This document shows, piece by piece, positions 9,683 to 19,661 of a stretch of DNA of 64,000 bases. Made by a program: the position numbers and the translations under genes. Source of the stretch: Pseudomonas maioricensis. Lineage in GTDB: Bacteria; Pseudomonadota; Gammaproteobacteria; Pseudomonadales; Pseudomonadaceae. A model generated the notes under the pieces. The model saw nothing but the letters and a program-made list of their open reading frames with translations, was not told the DNA's origin and made no database searches. The first letter of the stretch is position 1, and every line of letters begins with the position of its first letter. The stretch covers positions 530,951 to 594,950 of the forward strand of contig NZ_LOHG01000001.1 in assembly GCF_022790535.1 (NCBI RefSeq), written 5' to 3'.

Positions 9683-9979
9683 ATGGAAGTCAGCAAAACC
9701 AAATCCAGTTTCTACCGTCGGCTTTACGTGGCGTATCTGATTGACAGCGAACTGGCCAGCAACGTCCCGGCATTGGTCGAGGTTACCGGCATGCCCCGCC
9801 GTACGGCGCAGGACACGATCGCCGCGCTGGCGGATCTCGATATCGAATGTGAGTTCGAGCAGCTTGATGGCGCCCGTAATCATGCCGGGCAATACCGCAT
9901 TCGTAGCTGGGGCGCGATAGATAAAAGCTGGATCGCGGGCAACCTGGCACAGATCAAAGCAGTGCTGGGTTACCCCTGA
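9683..9979 (+). CDS. Small winged helix-turn-helix protein
   Basis: 98 aa. An N-terminal helical region (residues about 10-60) reads as a winged helix: VPALVEVTGMPRRTAQDTIAAL fits helix-turn-recognition helix, followed by a short beta hairpin (ECEFEQLDG..GQYRIRSWG). No second domain. I recognise it as a conserved Pseudomonas DNA-binding-like protein without known targets. Sits alone between a REPIN and the convergent elaA. Confidence 0.75.
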   Translation: MEVSKTKSSFYRRLYVAYLIDSELASNVPALVEVTGMPRRTAQDTIAALADLDIECEFEQLDGARNHAGQYRIRSWGAIDKSWIAGNLAQIKAVLGYP

Positions 9980-9997
9980 GTCCGCCGTACCTGATCG

Positions 9998-10456
9998 CTA
10001 CTCCAGGTCGCGGCGCATGCCGATGTGGGGGATTTCGTCTTCCAGATACACCTCGCCGACCGGCTCGAAGCCGTACCGGGCGTAATACCGCTGCAGATGC
10101 GCCTGGGCTGACAGATAGATCGGCTGATCGGGCCAGGTTTTCTCCGCGTTCTCCAGCGCCTGCTCCATAAGCTCGTGGCCGATGCCGCGGCTGCGGATCG
10201 AGGGCGCAGTCACTACACGGCCGATAGTCACGTCGCCGCCTTGCTGGATCGGGTCAAGCAAGCGCAGATAAGCGACCAGTTTGTCTTCCTGCCACGCCAT
10301 CAGGTGGCATGTATCACCGATCAGATCCTGGCCGTCGATATCCAGATAAACGCACTTCTGCTCAACCACGAACACCTCGGCGCGCAACTGCAGGATGGCG
10401 TAAAGCTGCTCCTTGCTCAGGTCGGTGTGGTGTTTGCAGATCCAGTTGATTGGCAT
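9998..10456 (-). CDS. elaA: GNAT family N-acetyltransferase ElaA
   Basis: 152 aa, the usual ElaA length. The N-terminal block LRAEVFVVEQKCVYLDIDGQD is characteristic of ElaA. The acetyl-CoA binding loop is IGRVVTAPSIRSRGIGHELM (R/Q-x-x-G-x-G/A type), and the C-terminus has YYARYGFEPVGEVYLEDEIPHIGM. Substrate unknown. Convergent with the winged-helix gene. Confidence 0.92.
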   Translation of the reverse strand: MPINWICKHHTDLSKEQLYAILQLRAEVFVVEQKCVYLDIDGQDLIGDTCHLMAWQEDKLVAYLRLLDPIQQGGDVTIGRVVTAPSIRSRGIGHELMEQALENAEKTWPDQPIYLSAQAHLQRYYARYGFEPVGEVYLEDEIPHIGMRRDLE

Positions 10457-10728
10457 TTCGCTGACTCGGTGAAGAAACGTTGAGCGAATACTACCTCATC
10501 CGGTCATATACCCCATAAGCGCCTGCAAAGAAGGCCCTATGAATGTTTCGTGAAGCTGGCCGATAACCCTTTGAGGTTTTTGCGAAGCACCGCACGTAAT
10601 GTCATCTATGTGTGAGTTGTGAAAAGGGTTATATGCAGCTTCAATGAGGCTACATGCCAGCATGGATACCGGGTACTCGGGGTCTCGTCTGTCATCATCC
10701 GGGCAATGCTCGTCTCAGGGAAAAAAGC

Positions 10729-11466
10729 ATGTCGTGTGTGCTTAGAGCCATAGCTTTACTGGGATTTCTGCTGACGGCTCAGGCCAATGCGGAGGAAAAA
10801 TTGCGATTGGTGGCCGATTCCTGGCCCCCGTTTACAGAAGCTTCATTACTCAACAACGGTCTGGCCACTGATCTGGTCAGTACTGCACTGCAACGTGCCG
10901 GGTACAGCACCGACTATGCGCAGGTACCTTGGGCGCGAGCGCTGCTCGGGGTCGAAGAAGGTCGTTACGATGTGCTGATCAACGCGTGGTTCAGCGATGA
11001 ACGTACGCATATCGGTCAATTTTCCGAAGAGTATCTGCTCAACCGCGTGCGTTTCCTCAAGCGCAGCCGGTCCAGCGTTCAGTTTCAGGATTTGAGTCAG
11101 CTCTACGAGCGGCCGATTGCGGTCGTGCGTGGGTACAGCTATTCCACTGAATTTGATAATGACAAACTGCTGGAGAAAGTGCCTGTGAGCAATTTCTCCA
11201 TGGCGCTGCGCATGGTCGCGGCGGGGCGGGTGGATCTGGCGGTAGAGGATGAATTCGTCGCCCGCTTTTACTTGGCGGCGGAGCCCAAGAACGTTCGCGA
11301 CAAGCTTGAGTTCCTGTCTAAATCATTGAGCGAAAACAGCCTGCATATTCTGGTCAGCCTCAAGAATCCGGAGCATCAGGGGATTGTTGAAGATTTCAAT
11401 CGGGAAATTGCCGCCATGAAAGCTGACGGCAGTTACGCGGCAATCTTCAAGCGACACGGTCTGTAG
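10729..11466 (+). CDS. Periplasmic solute-binding protein (SBP family 3), orphan
   Basis: 246 aa from ATG 10729, preceded by CAGGGA. The signal peptide is residues 1-18 or so (LLGFLLTAQANA, cut before EEKLRL). The body follows the polar amino-acid binding pattern: WPPFTE near the start, GYSTDYAQVPWARAL, EGRYDVLINAWFSDER and a second lobe with AVVRGYSYSTEFDND. No permease or ATPase lies next to it, so it may feed a remote transporter or act as a sensor. Its last 20 bp overlap the 3' end of the convergent yccS-like gene. Confidence 0.85.
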   Translation: MSCVLRAIALLGFLLTAQANAEEKLRLVADSWPPFTEASLLNNGLATDLVSTALQRAGYSTDYAQVPWARALLGVEEGRYDVLINAWFSDERTHIGQFSEEYLLNRVRFLKRSRSSVQFQDLSQLYERPIAVVRGYSYSTEFDNDKLLEKVPVSNFSMALRMVAAGRVDLAVEDEFVARFYLAAEPKNVRDKLEFLSKSLSENSLHILVSLKNPEHQGIVEDFNREIAAMKADGSYAAIFKRHGL

Positions 11467-13648
11467 CAACAGGCTCCGGCGCCTTGATCAAGTGCGCCGC
11501 CAAGGTTCGCAGCGGCCCCAGTTGTCGGCAGATCAATGCCAGTTGGGTTTGCACCAGACGCTGACTTTCATCCAGTTCATCGGGCATTTGCTCAAGCTCA
11601 GTGGCCAGCGCCTCTTCAGCGTCGCTGTGGATCGCCACCGGCTGTTTCTCGGCAAGGCCCTGGGCGATTTCATCAATGCTGGCCGCCAGCGTCGTGCCCG
11701 CGCCATTAATCAACTGCTCGTGGACCTCTGCCGGTAGCTGCGTTTCGCGGTGCGCGCCCAGGCCTGACAGATAACTGAGCAAGGTGTGCGACAGCACCAG
11801 AAAGCGGAAACCAACGTCCGCTTCCTTACGGAAATGGCCAGGCTCCATCAGCATGTTGGCCAGCGTGGTGGATAGCGCCGCATCGGCGTTGTGAGCGTTG
11901 CGCCGCGCCAGGCGATAAGCCAGGTCGTCGCTCTTGCCCTTGGCGTATTGCTGCATGATCTGGCGCAAGTAAATGCTGTTGCAGGTGAGAGTATTGGCCA
12001 GCACCTTGTTCAAACGTCGTCCTTGCCAGTCCGGCAGGAACAGGAACACTGCAAGCCCTGCAATCAGGCTGCCCAGCAGGGTATCGAACAGACGTGGCAG
12101 GAACAGGCCGTACCCGTCGCCGACCTGATTGAAGCAGAACAACACCATGATGGTGATGGCGGCAGTCGAGAGTGTGTAGCGGGTGGTGCGATTGACGAAG
12201 AACACCACACCGGCCAGCACCGCACACATCGATTGCAGGATCGGGCTGGTGACCAGATCAAACAGAGCCCAGCCGATAGTCAGGCCGATGGCTGTGCCAA
12301 TGATCCGCTGGCCCAGCTTGCGACGCGTTGCGCCGTAACTGGGCTGGCAAACGAATACCGTGGTGAGGATGATCCAGTAACCCTGGGACGGGTGAATCAA
12401 GTGCACCATCGCATAGCCGACCACCAGCGCCAGCGGCAGGCGCAAGGCGTGGCGAAACAGCAACGAGGTCGGGGTCATTTGCAGGCGCAGGCGCGCCCAG
12501 GCGTCCTTGAGGGTGCGCGGCGAGCGGTCCAGTAATGAGCTGTCAGTCGCGTCGGCCACGGCGTCCGGGTTGCTGGCATCGCTGAGCAGCCGGTCCAGGG
12601 TTTCCAGGTTATTGGCCAATGCGCGCAGGGAGCGCAGCAGGCCGCGCCACGCCGGGTTGCTCTGGATGCGCAGGTGCTCCAGCGAGGCGCGCAGGTCTTC
12701 CATGGCATAGGCAAAGCTGTCGTTGTAAACGAACGGCTGGCGCAGCTGGATCGACTCGGACAATGCCTGACAGGCCGAACCTTGCTGGCGCAGCAGGCGC
12801 TGACAACGGAACAGCACGTCGCTGTGGAAGAACGCTTCGGCCAGTGAGTTGTAGGGGTAGTGCGATGAACTGGCGCGCTCGTGGATGTCCTGCGCGATGA
12901 AGTACAGCTTCAGGTAGCGGCTGACTTTCGAGCCGGGCCGACCGTTGCCGACCCTGTGCAGAATGATTTCCTTGGTGGCGTTCAACGCCGCGACGACCCG
13001 GCCATTTTGCTGGGCTAACTCCAGACGACGTGCTTCGACGTCCAGTTGGCGAATCGGCTCGAACAGGCTCGATTTCAACTTCAGGTACTGACCCAGCTCG
13101 CGAAACAGGCGCGCCAGTGCCTGTTGCACTGGCTGGTTGGAAAACAGCATTTGCCACAACACTGACAGCAAGCCGTACCACGCCGCGCCCGCGACCAGCA
13201 GCATCGGTTCGTGCCAGAAGTCCAGTACTTCGCCGCCTCGCTGATCGACGCCGATCATGGTGTAAACGGAGAGAATCAAAGTGCCGTAGGCAATCGCGCT
13301 ATAGCGCTCGCCCAGCGCGCCGAGCATGGTCAGCGCAAAACTGGCAATCGCCAGTGATATGGCAAAGATCCACGGATACGGAAACAGCAACTCCACGGCC
13401 ATGGCGGCGACGCTGAAACACACCAGCGTCACCGCGAGTGCATTGAGGCGGCCTTGCCAGCTGTCATCGGTCTCGGCCAGGGCGCAGGCGATAATTCCCA
13501 GGAACAGCGGAATCAGCAAGCCCATCTCATTCTGGTACCAGCACAGCGCCATGCTGCCGGTCAGCGCAATGAAGACACGAACGCTATAACTGAACTTATC
13601 CAGCGCCCACAGACGGCGGAAGGTATGACGAAGAGATTTCGATGCCAT
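11447..13648 (-). CDS. yccS: YccS-family (FUSC) inner-membrane protein
   Basis: 733 aa. Two membrane blocks of about six helices each (residues about 20-170 and 400-530) separated and followed by cytoplasmic regions, the YccS/FUSC architecture related to aromatic-acid efflux proteins. The N-terminus LRHTFRRLWALDKFSYSVRVFIALTGSMALCW is typical. Its ATG has no clear Shine-Dalgarno. The gene runs 20 bp into the 3' end of the convergent solute-binding gene, so the two transcripts overlap. Substrate unknown. Confidence 0.88.
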   Translation of the reverse strand: MASKSLRHTFRRLWALDKFSYSVRVFIALTGSMALCWYQNEMGLLIPLFLGIIACALAETDDSWQGRLNALAVTLVCFSVAAMAVELLFPYPWIFAISLAIASFALTMLGALGERYSAIAYGTLILSVYTMIGVDQRGGEVLDFWHEPMLLVAGAAWYGLLSVLWQMLFSNQPVQQALARLFRELGQYLKLKSSLFEPIRQLDVEARRLELAQQNGRVVAALNATKEIILHRVGNGRPGSKVSRYLKLYFIAQDIHERASSSHYPYNSLAEAFFHSDVLFRCQRLLRQQGSACQALSESIQLRQPFVYNDSFAYAMEDLRASLEHLRIQSNPAWRGLLRSLRALANNLETLDRLLSDASNPDAVADATDSSLLDRSPRTLKDAWARLRLQMTPTSLLFRHALRLPLALVVGYAMVHLIHPSQGYWIILTTVFVCQPSYGATRRKLGQRIIGTAIGLTIGWALFDLVTSPILQSMCAVLAGVVFFVNRTTRYTLSTAAITIMVLFCFNQVGDGYGLFLPRLFDTLLGSLIAGLAVFLFLPDWQGRRLNKVLANTLTCNSIYLRQIMQQYAKGKSDDLAYRLARRNAHNADAALSTTLANMLMEPGHFRKEADVGFRFLVLSHTLLSYLSGLGAHRETQLPAEVHEQLINGAGTTLAASIDEIAQGLAEKQPVAIHSDAEEALATELEQMPDELDESQRLVQTQLALICRQLGPLRTLAAHLIKAPEPVATDRVA

Positions 13649-13758
13649 AAAGGAGCTGTTTCACGATTGATCAATGCTGAAGTGGATATGTACAGGCCTG
13701 AGCCGCATCTGTACATCCGGTTGGCGAGATTTATTCGGTGACAGAGCTGATGCAGGAC

Positions 13759-13848
13759 TGTGGGAGCAGAGCTTGCTCGCGATAAGGCCGGACGCGGTTC
13801 ACTTTAGAACTGCGGTGCCCTTATCGCGAGCAAGCTCTGCTCCCACAA
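13759..13848. repeat. REPIN-type inverted repeat (GTGGGAGCAGAGCTTGCTCGCGATAAG family)
   Basis: Arms TGTGGGAGCAGAGCTTGCTCGCGATAAGG and CCTTATCGCGAGCAAGCTCTGCTCCCACA flank about 30 bp. The same family recurs at 15079, 18193, 21311 and 25721. Confidence 0.88.
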
Positions 13849-13870
13849 GGGTTAAACCGCATTCCGGTTT

Positions 13871-15049
13871 TTAAACAAACTGCGCAGCCGCATACCCTGA
13901 CGCCCAGGCCCACTGGAAGTTGAAGCCGCCCAGATGACCGCTGACGTCCAGTACTTCACCGATAAAATACAGCCCCGGTGACTTCAGGGATTCCATCGTC
14001 TTTGACGAAACCTCCCGCGTATCGATACCACCCAGCGTCACTTCCGCCGTGCGATAGCCTTCCGTACCTGCCGGTACGACCTGCCACGAGGCCAGCTTTG
14101 TAGCGATGTCGGCCAGTTCGGCGTGGGTGTACTGTTTCATAGGCTTGGACACGAACCACTGCTCGGCAATCAGGTTGGCCATCTTCTTGGTGAAGATTTC
14201 CCCCAGCAGGGTTTTCAATTCGCTATTGGGCCGTTCGGCCTGTTGCTCTGCCAGCCAGCCAGCAGCGTCGTGGTCAGGCAGCAGGTTGATTTCCACCGCG
14301 TCGCCGGGATGCCAGAACGAAGAAATCTGCAAAATCGCCGGGCCACTGAGGCCGCGGTGGGTGAACAGGATGTTCTCGCGAAAGCTTGTGTCGTTGCAGC
14401 TGACCAGACAGTCCACCGACGTACCGGACAGCTCGGTGCACAACTCTTTGAGCTGATCGGTGATCGTAAACGGCACCAGCCCGGCGCGGGTTGGCAGCAA
14501 GGTATGACCGAACTGTTTGCCGACCTGATAACCAAAACCGGTCGCGCCCAGGGTCGGGATCGATAAACCACCGGTAGCGATCACCAGCGATTCACAGCTG
14601 ATGCTGCCCAGCGTTGTGGTCAAGCTGTATCCGCTTTCGGTTTTTTCGATCTGCTGCACGGAAGTGTCCATGTGCAGGCTGGCACCGGCCTGCCTGCATT
14701 CGTCGAGTAGCATTTCGAGGATGTCGCTGGACTTGTTATCGCAGAACAACTGCCCGAGCTTTTTCTCGTGGTACGGCACGCCGTGTTTGCCCACCAGGCC
14801 GATGAAATCCCACTGGGTGTAACGCGCCAGCGCTGACTTGCAGAAGTGCGGATTCTGCGAGAGGAAGTTACTCGACTCGGTGTACATATTGGTGAAATTG
14901 CAACGCCCGCCACCGGACATGAGGATCTTCTTGCCGGGCTTGTTGGCGTGATCGATCAGCATCACTTTGCGGCCACGGCCAGCGGCAGTCAGCGCGCACA
15001 TCAAACCTGCGGCGCCAGCGCCAATGATCACAACGTCAGTAACGGGCAA
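13871..15049 (-). CDS. NAD(P)/FAD-dependent oxidoreductase, HI0933/YhiN family
   Basis: 392 aa. The N-terminal dinucleotide fold is VVIIGAGAAGLMCALTAAGRG followed by KPGKKILMSGGGRCNFTN, the signature of the HI0933 flavoprotein family. The C-terminus has GLYFIGEVLDVSGHLGGFNFQWAWASG, also diagnostic. The physiological reaction is not established. Single gene flanked on both sides by REPINs of one family. Confidence 0.9.
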   Translation of the reverse strand: MPVTDVVIIGAGAAGLMCALTAAGRGRKVMLIDHANKPGKKILMSGGGRCNFTNMYTESSNFLSQNPHFCKSALARYTQWDFIGLVGKHGVPYHEKKLGQLFCDNKSSDILEMLLDECRQAGASLHMDTSVQQIEKTESGYSLTTTLGSISCESLVIATGGLSIPTLGATGFGYQVGKQFGHTLLPTRAGLVPFTITDQLKELCTELSGTSVDCLVSCNDTSFRENILFTHRGLSGPAILQISSFWHPGDAVEINLLPDHDAAGWLAEQQAERPNSELKTLLGEIFTKKMANLIAEQWFVSKPMKQYTHAELADIATKLASWQVVPAGTEGYRTAEVTLGGIDTREVSSKTMESLKSPGLYFIGEVLDVSGHLGGFNFQWAWASGYAAAQFV

Positions 15050-15078
15050 AGCGATTTCCTCGGGGTGTGGATGTTTAT

Positions 15079-15166
15079 GTGGGAGCCGAGCTTGCTCGCG
15101 ATAAGGCTGGACGCGATCTAAAGCAAACCGCGCTCAGTCTTATCGCGAGCAAGCTCGGCTCCCACA
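15079..15166. repeat. REPIN-type inverted repeat (GTGGGAGC family)
   Basis: Arms GTGGGAGCCGAGCTTGCTCGCGATAAG and CTTATCGCGAGCAAGCTCGGCTCCCAC. Same family as 13759-13848, with CCGAG instead of CAGAG in both arms, a compensatory pair that keeps the stem. Confidence 0.88.
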
Positions 15167-15194
15167 TAGGATCTATTTGGTCTGGAAAATTACC

Positions 15195-16574
<1,380 letters not shown>

Positions 16575-16664
16575 GGTATGGGCCTGCAAAACAAAATGTC
16601 GCGCAGTGTATCAGGTCACAGGGCCATCAGGCGCGCTCCCGCCGGGTGGTGTAGCACCCCGGAT

Positions 16665-16738
16665 CTGTAGGAGCTGCCGAAGGCTGCGATCTCGGTGTGT
16701 CAGGAGCAATCTTTCGCAGCCTTCGGCAGCTCCTACAG
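16665..16738. repeat. REP-type inverted repeat (GTAGGAGCTGCCGAAGGCTGCGA family)
   Basis: Arms CTGTAGGAGCTGCCGAAGGCTGCGA and TCGCAGCCTTCGGCAGCTCCTACAG are perfect inverted copies. A second copy is at 29361-29434. It could also serve as a bidirectional stem between mdtD and dbpA, although those genes read the same way. Confidence 0.88.
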
Positions 16739-16748
16739 AGGGTGTATT

Positions 16749-18158
16749 TCAAGTCGCCGCCGGCTTTGCGTCTCTGGGCGGCAGCTGCAGGAAGATCCCC
16801 GCGGCCAGCATCGCCATCACCCCCACAGTCAGGAAGGTCAGCTGGAAGGCGCCCAGCACGCTGCTCACTTCGCCGGTCGACACCTGTTCGGTAAAGCCGC
16901 CCAGCAAGGCTGCCGCACACGCCACGCCGAAGCTCAGGGACAACTGCGCCACTACCGACAGCAGGCTGTTGCCGCTGGCGGCGCTGGCGTCGTCCAGATC
17001 GATTAGGGTGACAGTGTTCATCGCGGTGAACTGTAACGAGTTCACCGCGCCCAGCAGACCCAGATGCACCAGCAGTACCCAGTACGGTGTTTGCGCATCC
17101 ACCAGAGCAATACTCGACAGCAGAATACCGAGCATCAGCGTGTTGCCCGTGAGGATGATTCGATAACCCAGCCGCTCGATCAGCCAGCGCGCCACCGACT
17201 TGGCGAACATCGCTGCAGCCGCCAAAGGCAGCATGCTCATGCCCGCTTGTGACGGTGAATAACCCAGCGCCACCTGGAGCAGCAAGGGCATGAGGAAGGG
17301 CAGGGCACCGCTGCCGAGACGGGCAAACAGGTTGCCGAGAATGCCTACCGCGAAAGTACGGGTGCGGAACAGTGAAGGTGCGAACAGTGGCGACTCAACG
17401 TGCCCGGCGCGCAGCCAATAGGCTGCCAGACAACCAAAGCCTGCGAACAACAACAGCACCACGCGTAGATGCGGCAAGTGCAATTCACCGAGGCCTTCCA
17501 GGGCTATCGTGATCAACACCATCGACGCGCCAAACAGCGCGAAGCCTATGCCGTCGAATTTTGTACGGCCGCCGCCTTGCAGGTTCGGGATGAAGTGGTG
17601 CACGGCCCAGCAGCCGAGGATCCCCACCGGAATGTTGATCAGGAAGATCCAGTGCCAGCTCAGGTATTCAACCATCCAGCCACCCAGGCTCGGGCCCATC
17701 AATGGACCTAGCAGGCCGGGCAGGGTGATGAAACTCATGATCCGCACCAGCTCCGAGCGCGGGTAGGCGCGCAGCACGATCAAGCGCCCGATGGGCAGCA
17801 TCAATGCGCCGCCTAAACCCTGAACAATCCGTGCGCCAACCAGCATGCCCAGTGAGTTGGAAACGGCGCACAGCAGCGAGCCAAAACTGAACAGCAGGAT
17901 CGCACTGAAGAAAATCTGCTTGATGCCAAACCGGTCCGCGATCCAGCCGGAAGCGGGGATCAACAGGGCGATGGTCAGCATGTAAGCGATGACCACCGAC
18001 TGCATACGCAGCGGATCTTCCGCCAGCGAGCGCGCCATGGAAGGCAGCGCCGTATTGAGAATCGTGCCGTCCAGGCTCTGCATGAAGAACGCGATAGCGA
18101 CTACCCAAGGCAGCCAGCGAAGGGTTTTTTCATCCAGAAGCGGTGTGGTGGTCGGCAT
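16749..18158 (-). CDS. MFS multidrug exporter, DHA2 type, MdtD-like
   Basis: 469 aa from ATG 18158, which has AAGGA just upstream; the open frame extends 37 codons further but only through REPIN sequence. Proton-driven efflux with 14 expected helices. Motifs: the first helix FFMQSLDGTILNTALPSMA, motif A GWIADRFGIKQIF, and motif C-like GLLGPLMGPSLGGWM. Sequence runs close to E. coli MdtD along its length (for example YLSWHWIFLINIPVGI). Substrate not predictable. No regulator adjacent. Confidence 0.88.
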   Translation of the reverse strand: MPTTTPLLDEKTLRWLPWVVAIAFFMQSLDGTILNTALPSMARSLAEDPLRMQSVVIAYMLTIALLIPASGWIADRFGIKQIFFSAILLFSFGSLLCAVSNSLGMLVGARIVQGLGGALMLPIGRLIVLRAYPRSELVRIMSFITLPGLLGPLMGPSLGGWMVEYLSWHWIFLINIPVGILGCWAVHHFIPNLQGGGRTKFDGIGFALFGASMVLITIALEGLGELHLPHLRVVLLLFAGFGCLAAYWLRAGHVESPLFAPSLFRTRTFAVGILGNLFARLGSGALPFLMPLLLQVALGYSPSQAGMSMLPLAAAAMFAKSVARWLIERLGYRIILTGNTLMLGILLSSIALVDAQTPYWVLLVHLGLLGAVNSLQFTAMNTVTLIDLDDASAASGNSLLSVVAQLSLSFGVACAAALLGGFTEQVSTGEVSSVLGAFQLTFLTVGVMAMLAAGIFLQLPPRDAKPAAT

Positions 18159-18192
18159 GTGGGTCCTTGTGGAGTTGTAGGTGGAACTGATT

Positions 18193-18285
18193 CCTGTGGG
18201 AGCCGGGCTTGCCCGCGATAAGGTTGAATGCGATATACCTGATATCTGCGGCGACCTTATCGCGAGCAAGCTCTGCTCCCACAGG
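18193..18285. repeat. REPIN with unequal arms
   Basis: Left arm CCTGTGGGAGCCGGGCTTGCCCGCGATAAGG and right arm CCTTATCGCGAGCAAGCTCTGCTCCCACAGG belong to two variants of one family (GCCGGGCTTGCCCG versus GCAGAGCTTGCTCG), so the stem has several mismatches. The same mosaic appears in reversed order at 21311-21400. Confidence 0.85.
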
Positions 18286-18335
18286 AGAACGCGCTGTCAC
18301 AAAAGCCTCATTCCACAGTGTTTTTTCAGAGGCCC

Positions 18336-19661
18336 TTACAACGTCAACGTCAGCTTGCTGATTAATGCACCCGGCAGCTGACTGGACGCTGTCTGGCGCT
18401 CACTATAGGTACTCGTGGACAGAATCAGTTCCCGCTCTTTGGTCAAATCTTCCAGTGCGCTGCCCAGCAGGCTGTACGCGCTGTCATCGAAACGCATGGT
18501 GCTGACCGGGGCCTGGATCTTGCCGTCTTCAACCCAGAACGTCGCGAAGCGGGTCATACCGGTCAGGCGCGCAGCAGGCTGGTCGGAGTAGTTCAAGTAC
18601 CAGAGATTGCCGATGTACAGGCCGGTACCGATCTTTTCCAGAACCTGCTCCAGCTCCAGATTGCCCGCCGCCATGCTCAATGAGTTCGGCGCTTCCCAAG
18701 GCTCCGCGCCATTGGCCGTTAAACCGTACTCGGCGGCGCTGGCAGAACCCACCAATTGCTCGCGGCCTTTGCCACCCGCGATCAACGCCAGATCCCGACG
18801 TGGATAACCCTCACCGGAAAAGGCTGGCGACAGCGAACCGCTGACCTGCTCGTCGAGGCTCACCAGCGGGCTGAACTGGGCATCGCCGCTGTACAGCCGT
18901 TGCAATGGACTGGTCTTGTTCGCCAGCGACTGCGCCGAGAAACCACCCCAGCAGAGCATGCCCATGATTTCATCCATGGCGGCCGGTGCCAGATACGCAC
19001 GGTATTCACCCGGTGCCAGGGTTTTCAGCGGCTTGCCGAGAAACTCCAACTGTTGGCGAGCCAGCTCGAACCGGCGCGCGAAGCCTTCGTCGCTCCAGTT
19101 GTGCCCGGCATAGTTGGCTTTGACTGCCTGACCGTTCTCGTGAAACAGACTCCAGTCGAAATTGAAGCTGTTGGCTTCATGCCAGCCAAACGCGCCCCAC
19201 GAACTGGCGAAACCGCGGTATAGAGGCCCGGCGGCATAGAAGCCGACCAGATCAAGACCTTCACCAAGCTCAGCAATTTGACCGACCACATGTTCGCTGT
19301 CCGGCAACGGCAAGTCTTGAACATTTGTGTTCTGCCAGGCCTCGGTGTTGGGTTTCAGGTAAGGATCTTTCGGTAACAGCGCCACGGTTTCGCGTAATTG
19401 CTGCAGTGCTTCGCTCAAACGCTGACGATCCAGCTCGCCATCGCCGCTGAGGGTCAGTTGCAAGTCGGCGTGGCGCTCGTCGTCGATCAGTTTGAGGGTC
19501 ACGCTGGCCTGCTGCACGTGGCCGACCTGACGCACCTTGGCGTGATTGAAGCGAATGAAATCCGACTCTTCCGCGTTGTAGGCGAGGGTGAAACGCTCTT
19601 GAGCGGCGATCGCACCATTGAGCGCGCGGATCAGTGCCTGAAACTGCTGTTGATGCGACAT
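18336..19661 (-). CDS. PmbA/TldE-like partner of a TldD-type protease
   Basis: 441 aa of the TldD/PmbA fold, without the HExxxH motif, so the likely non-catalytic partner, as PmbA (TldE) is to TldD. The ATG overlaps the upstream gene's TGA by one base (TGATG), so the two are translationally coupled and probably form a heterodimer. This type of pair is separate from the canonical tldD and pmbA genes of Pseudomonas. Possible roles are processing of small peptides or a modified natural product, but no precursor gene is visible nearby. Confidence 0.8.
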   Translation of the reverse strand: MSHQQQFQALIRALNGAIAAQERFTLAYNAEESDFIRFNHAKVRQVGHVQQASVTLKLIDDERHADLQLTLSGDGELDRQRLSEALQQLRETVALLPKDPYLKPNTEAWQNTNVQDLPLPDSEHVVGQIAELGEGLDLVGFYAAGPLYRGFASSWGAFGWHEANSFNFDWSLFHENGQAVKANYAGHNWSDEGFARRFELARQQLEFLGKPLKTLAPGEYRAYLAPAAMDEIMGMLCWGGFSAQSLANKTSPLQRLYSGDAQFSPLVSLDEQVSGSLSPAFSGEGYPRRDLALIAGGKGREQLVGSASAAEYGLTANGAEPWEAPNSLSMAAGNLELEQVLEKIGTGLYIGNLWYLNYSDQPAARLTGMTRFATFWVEDGKIQAPVSTMRFDDSAYSLLGSALEDLTKERELILSTSTYSERQTASSQLPGALISKLTLTL

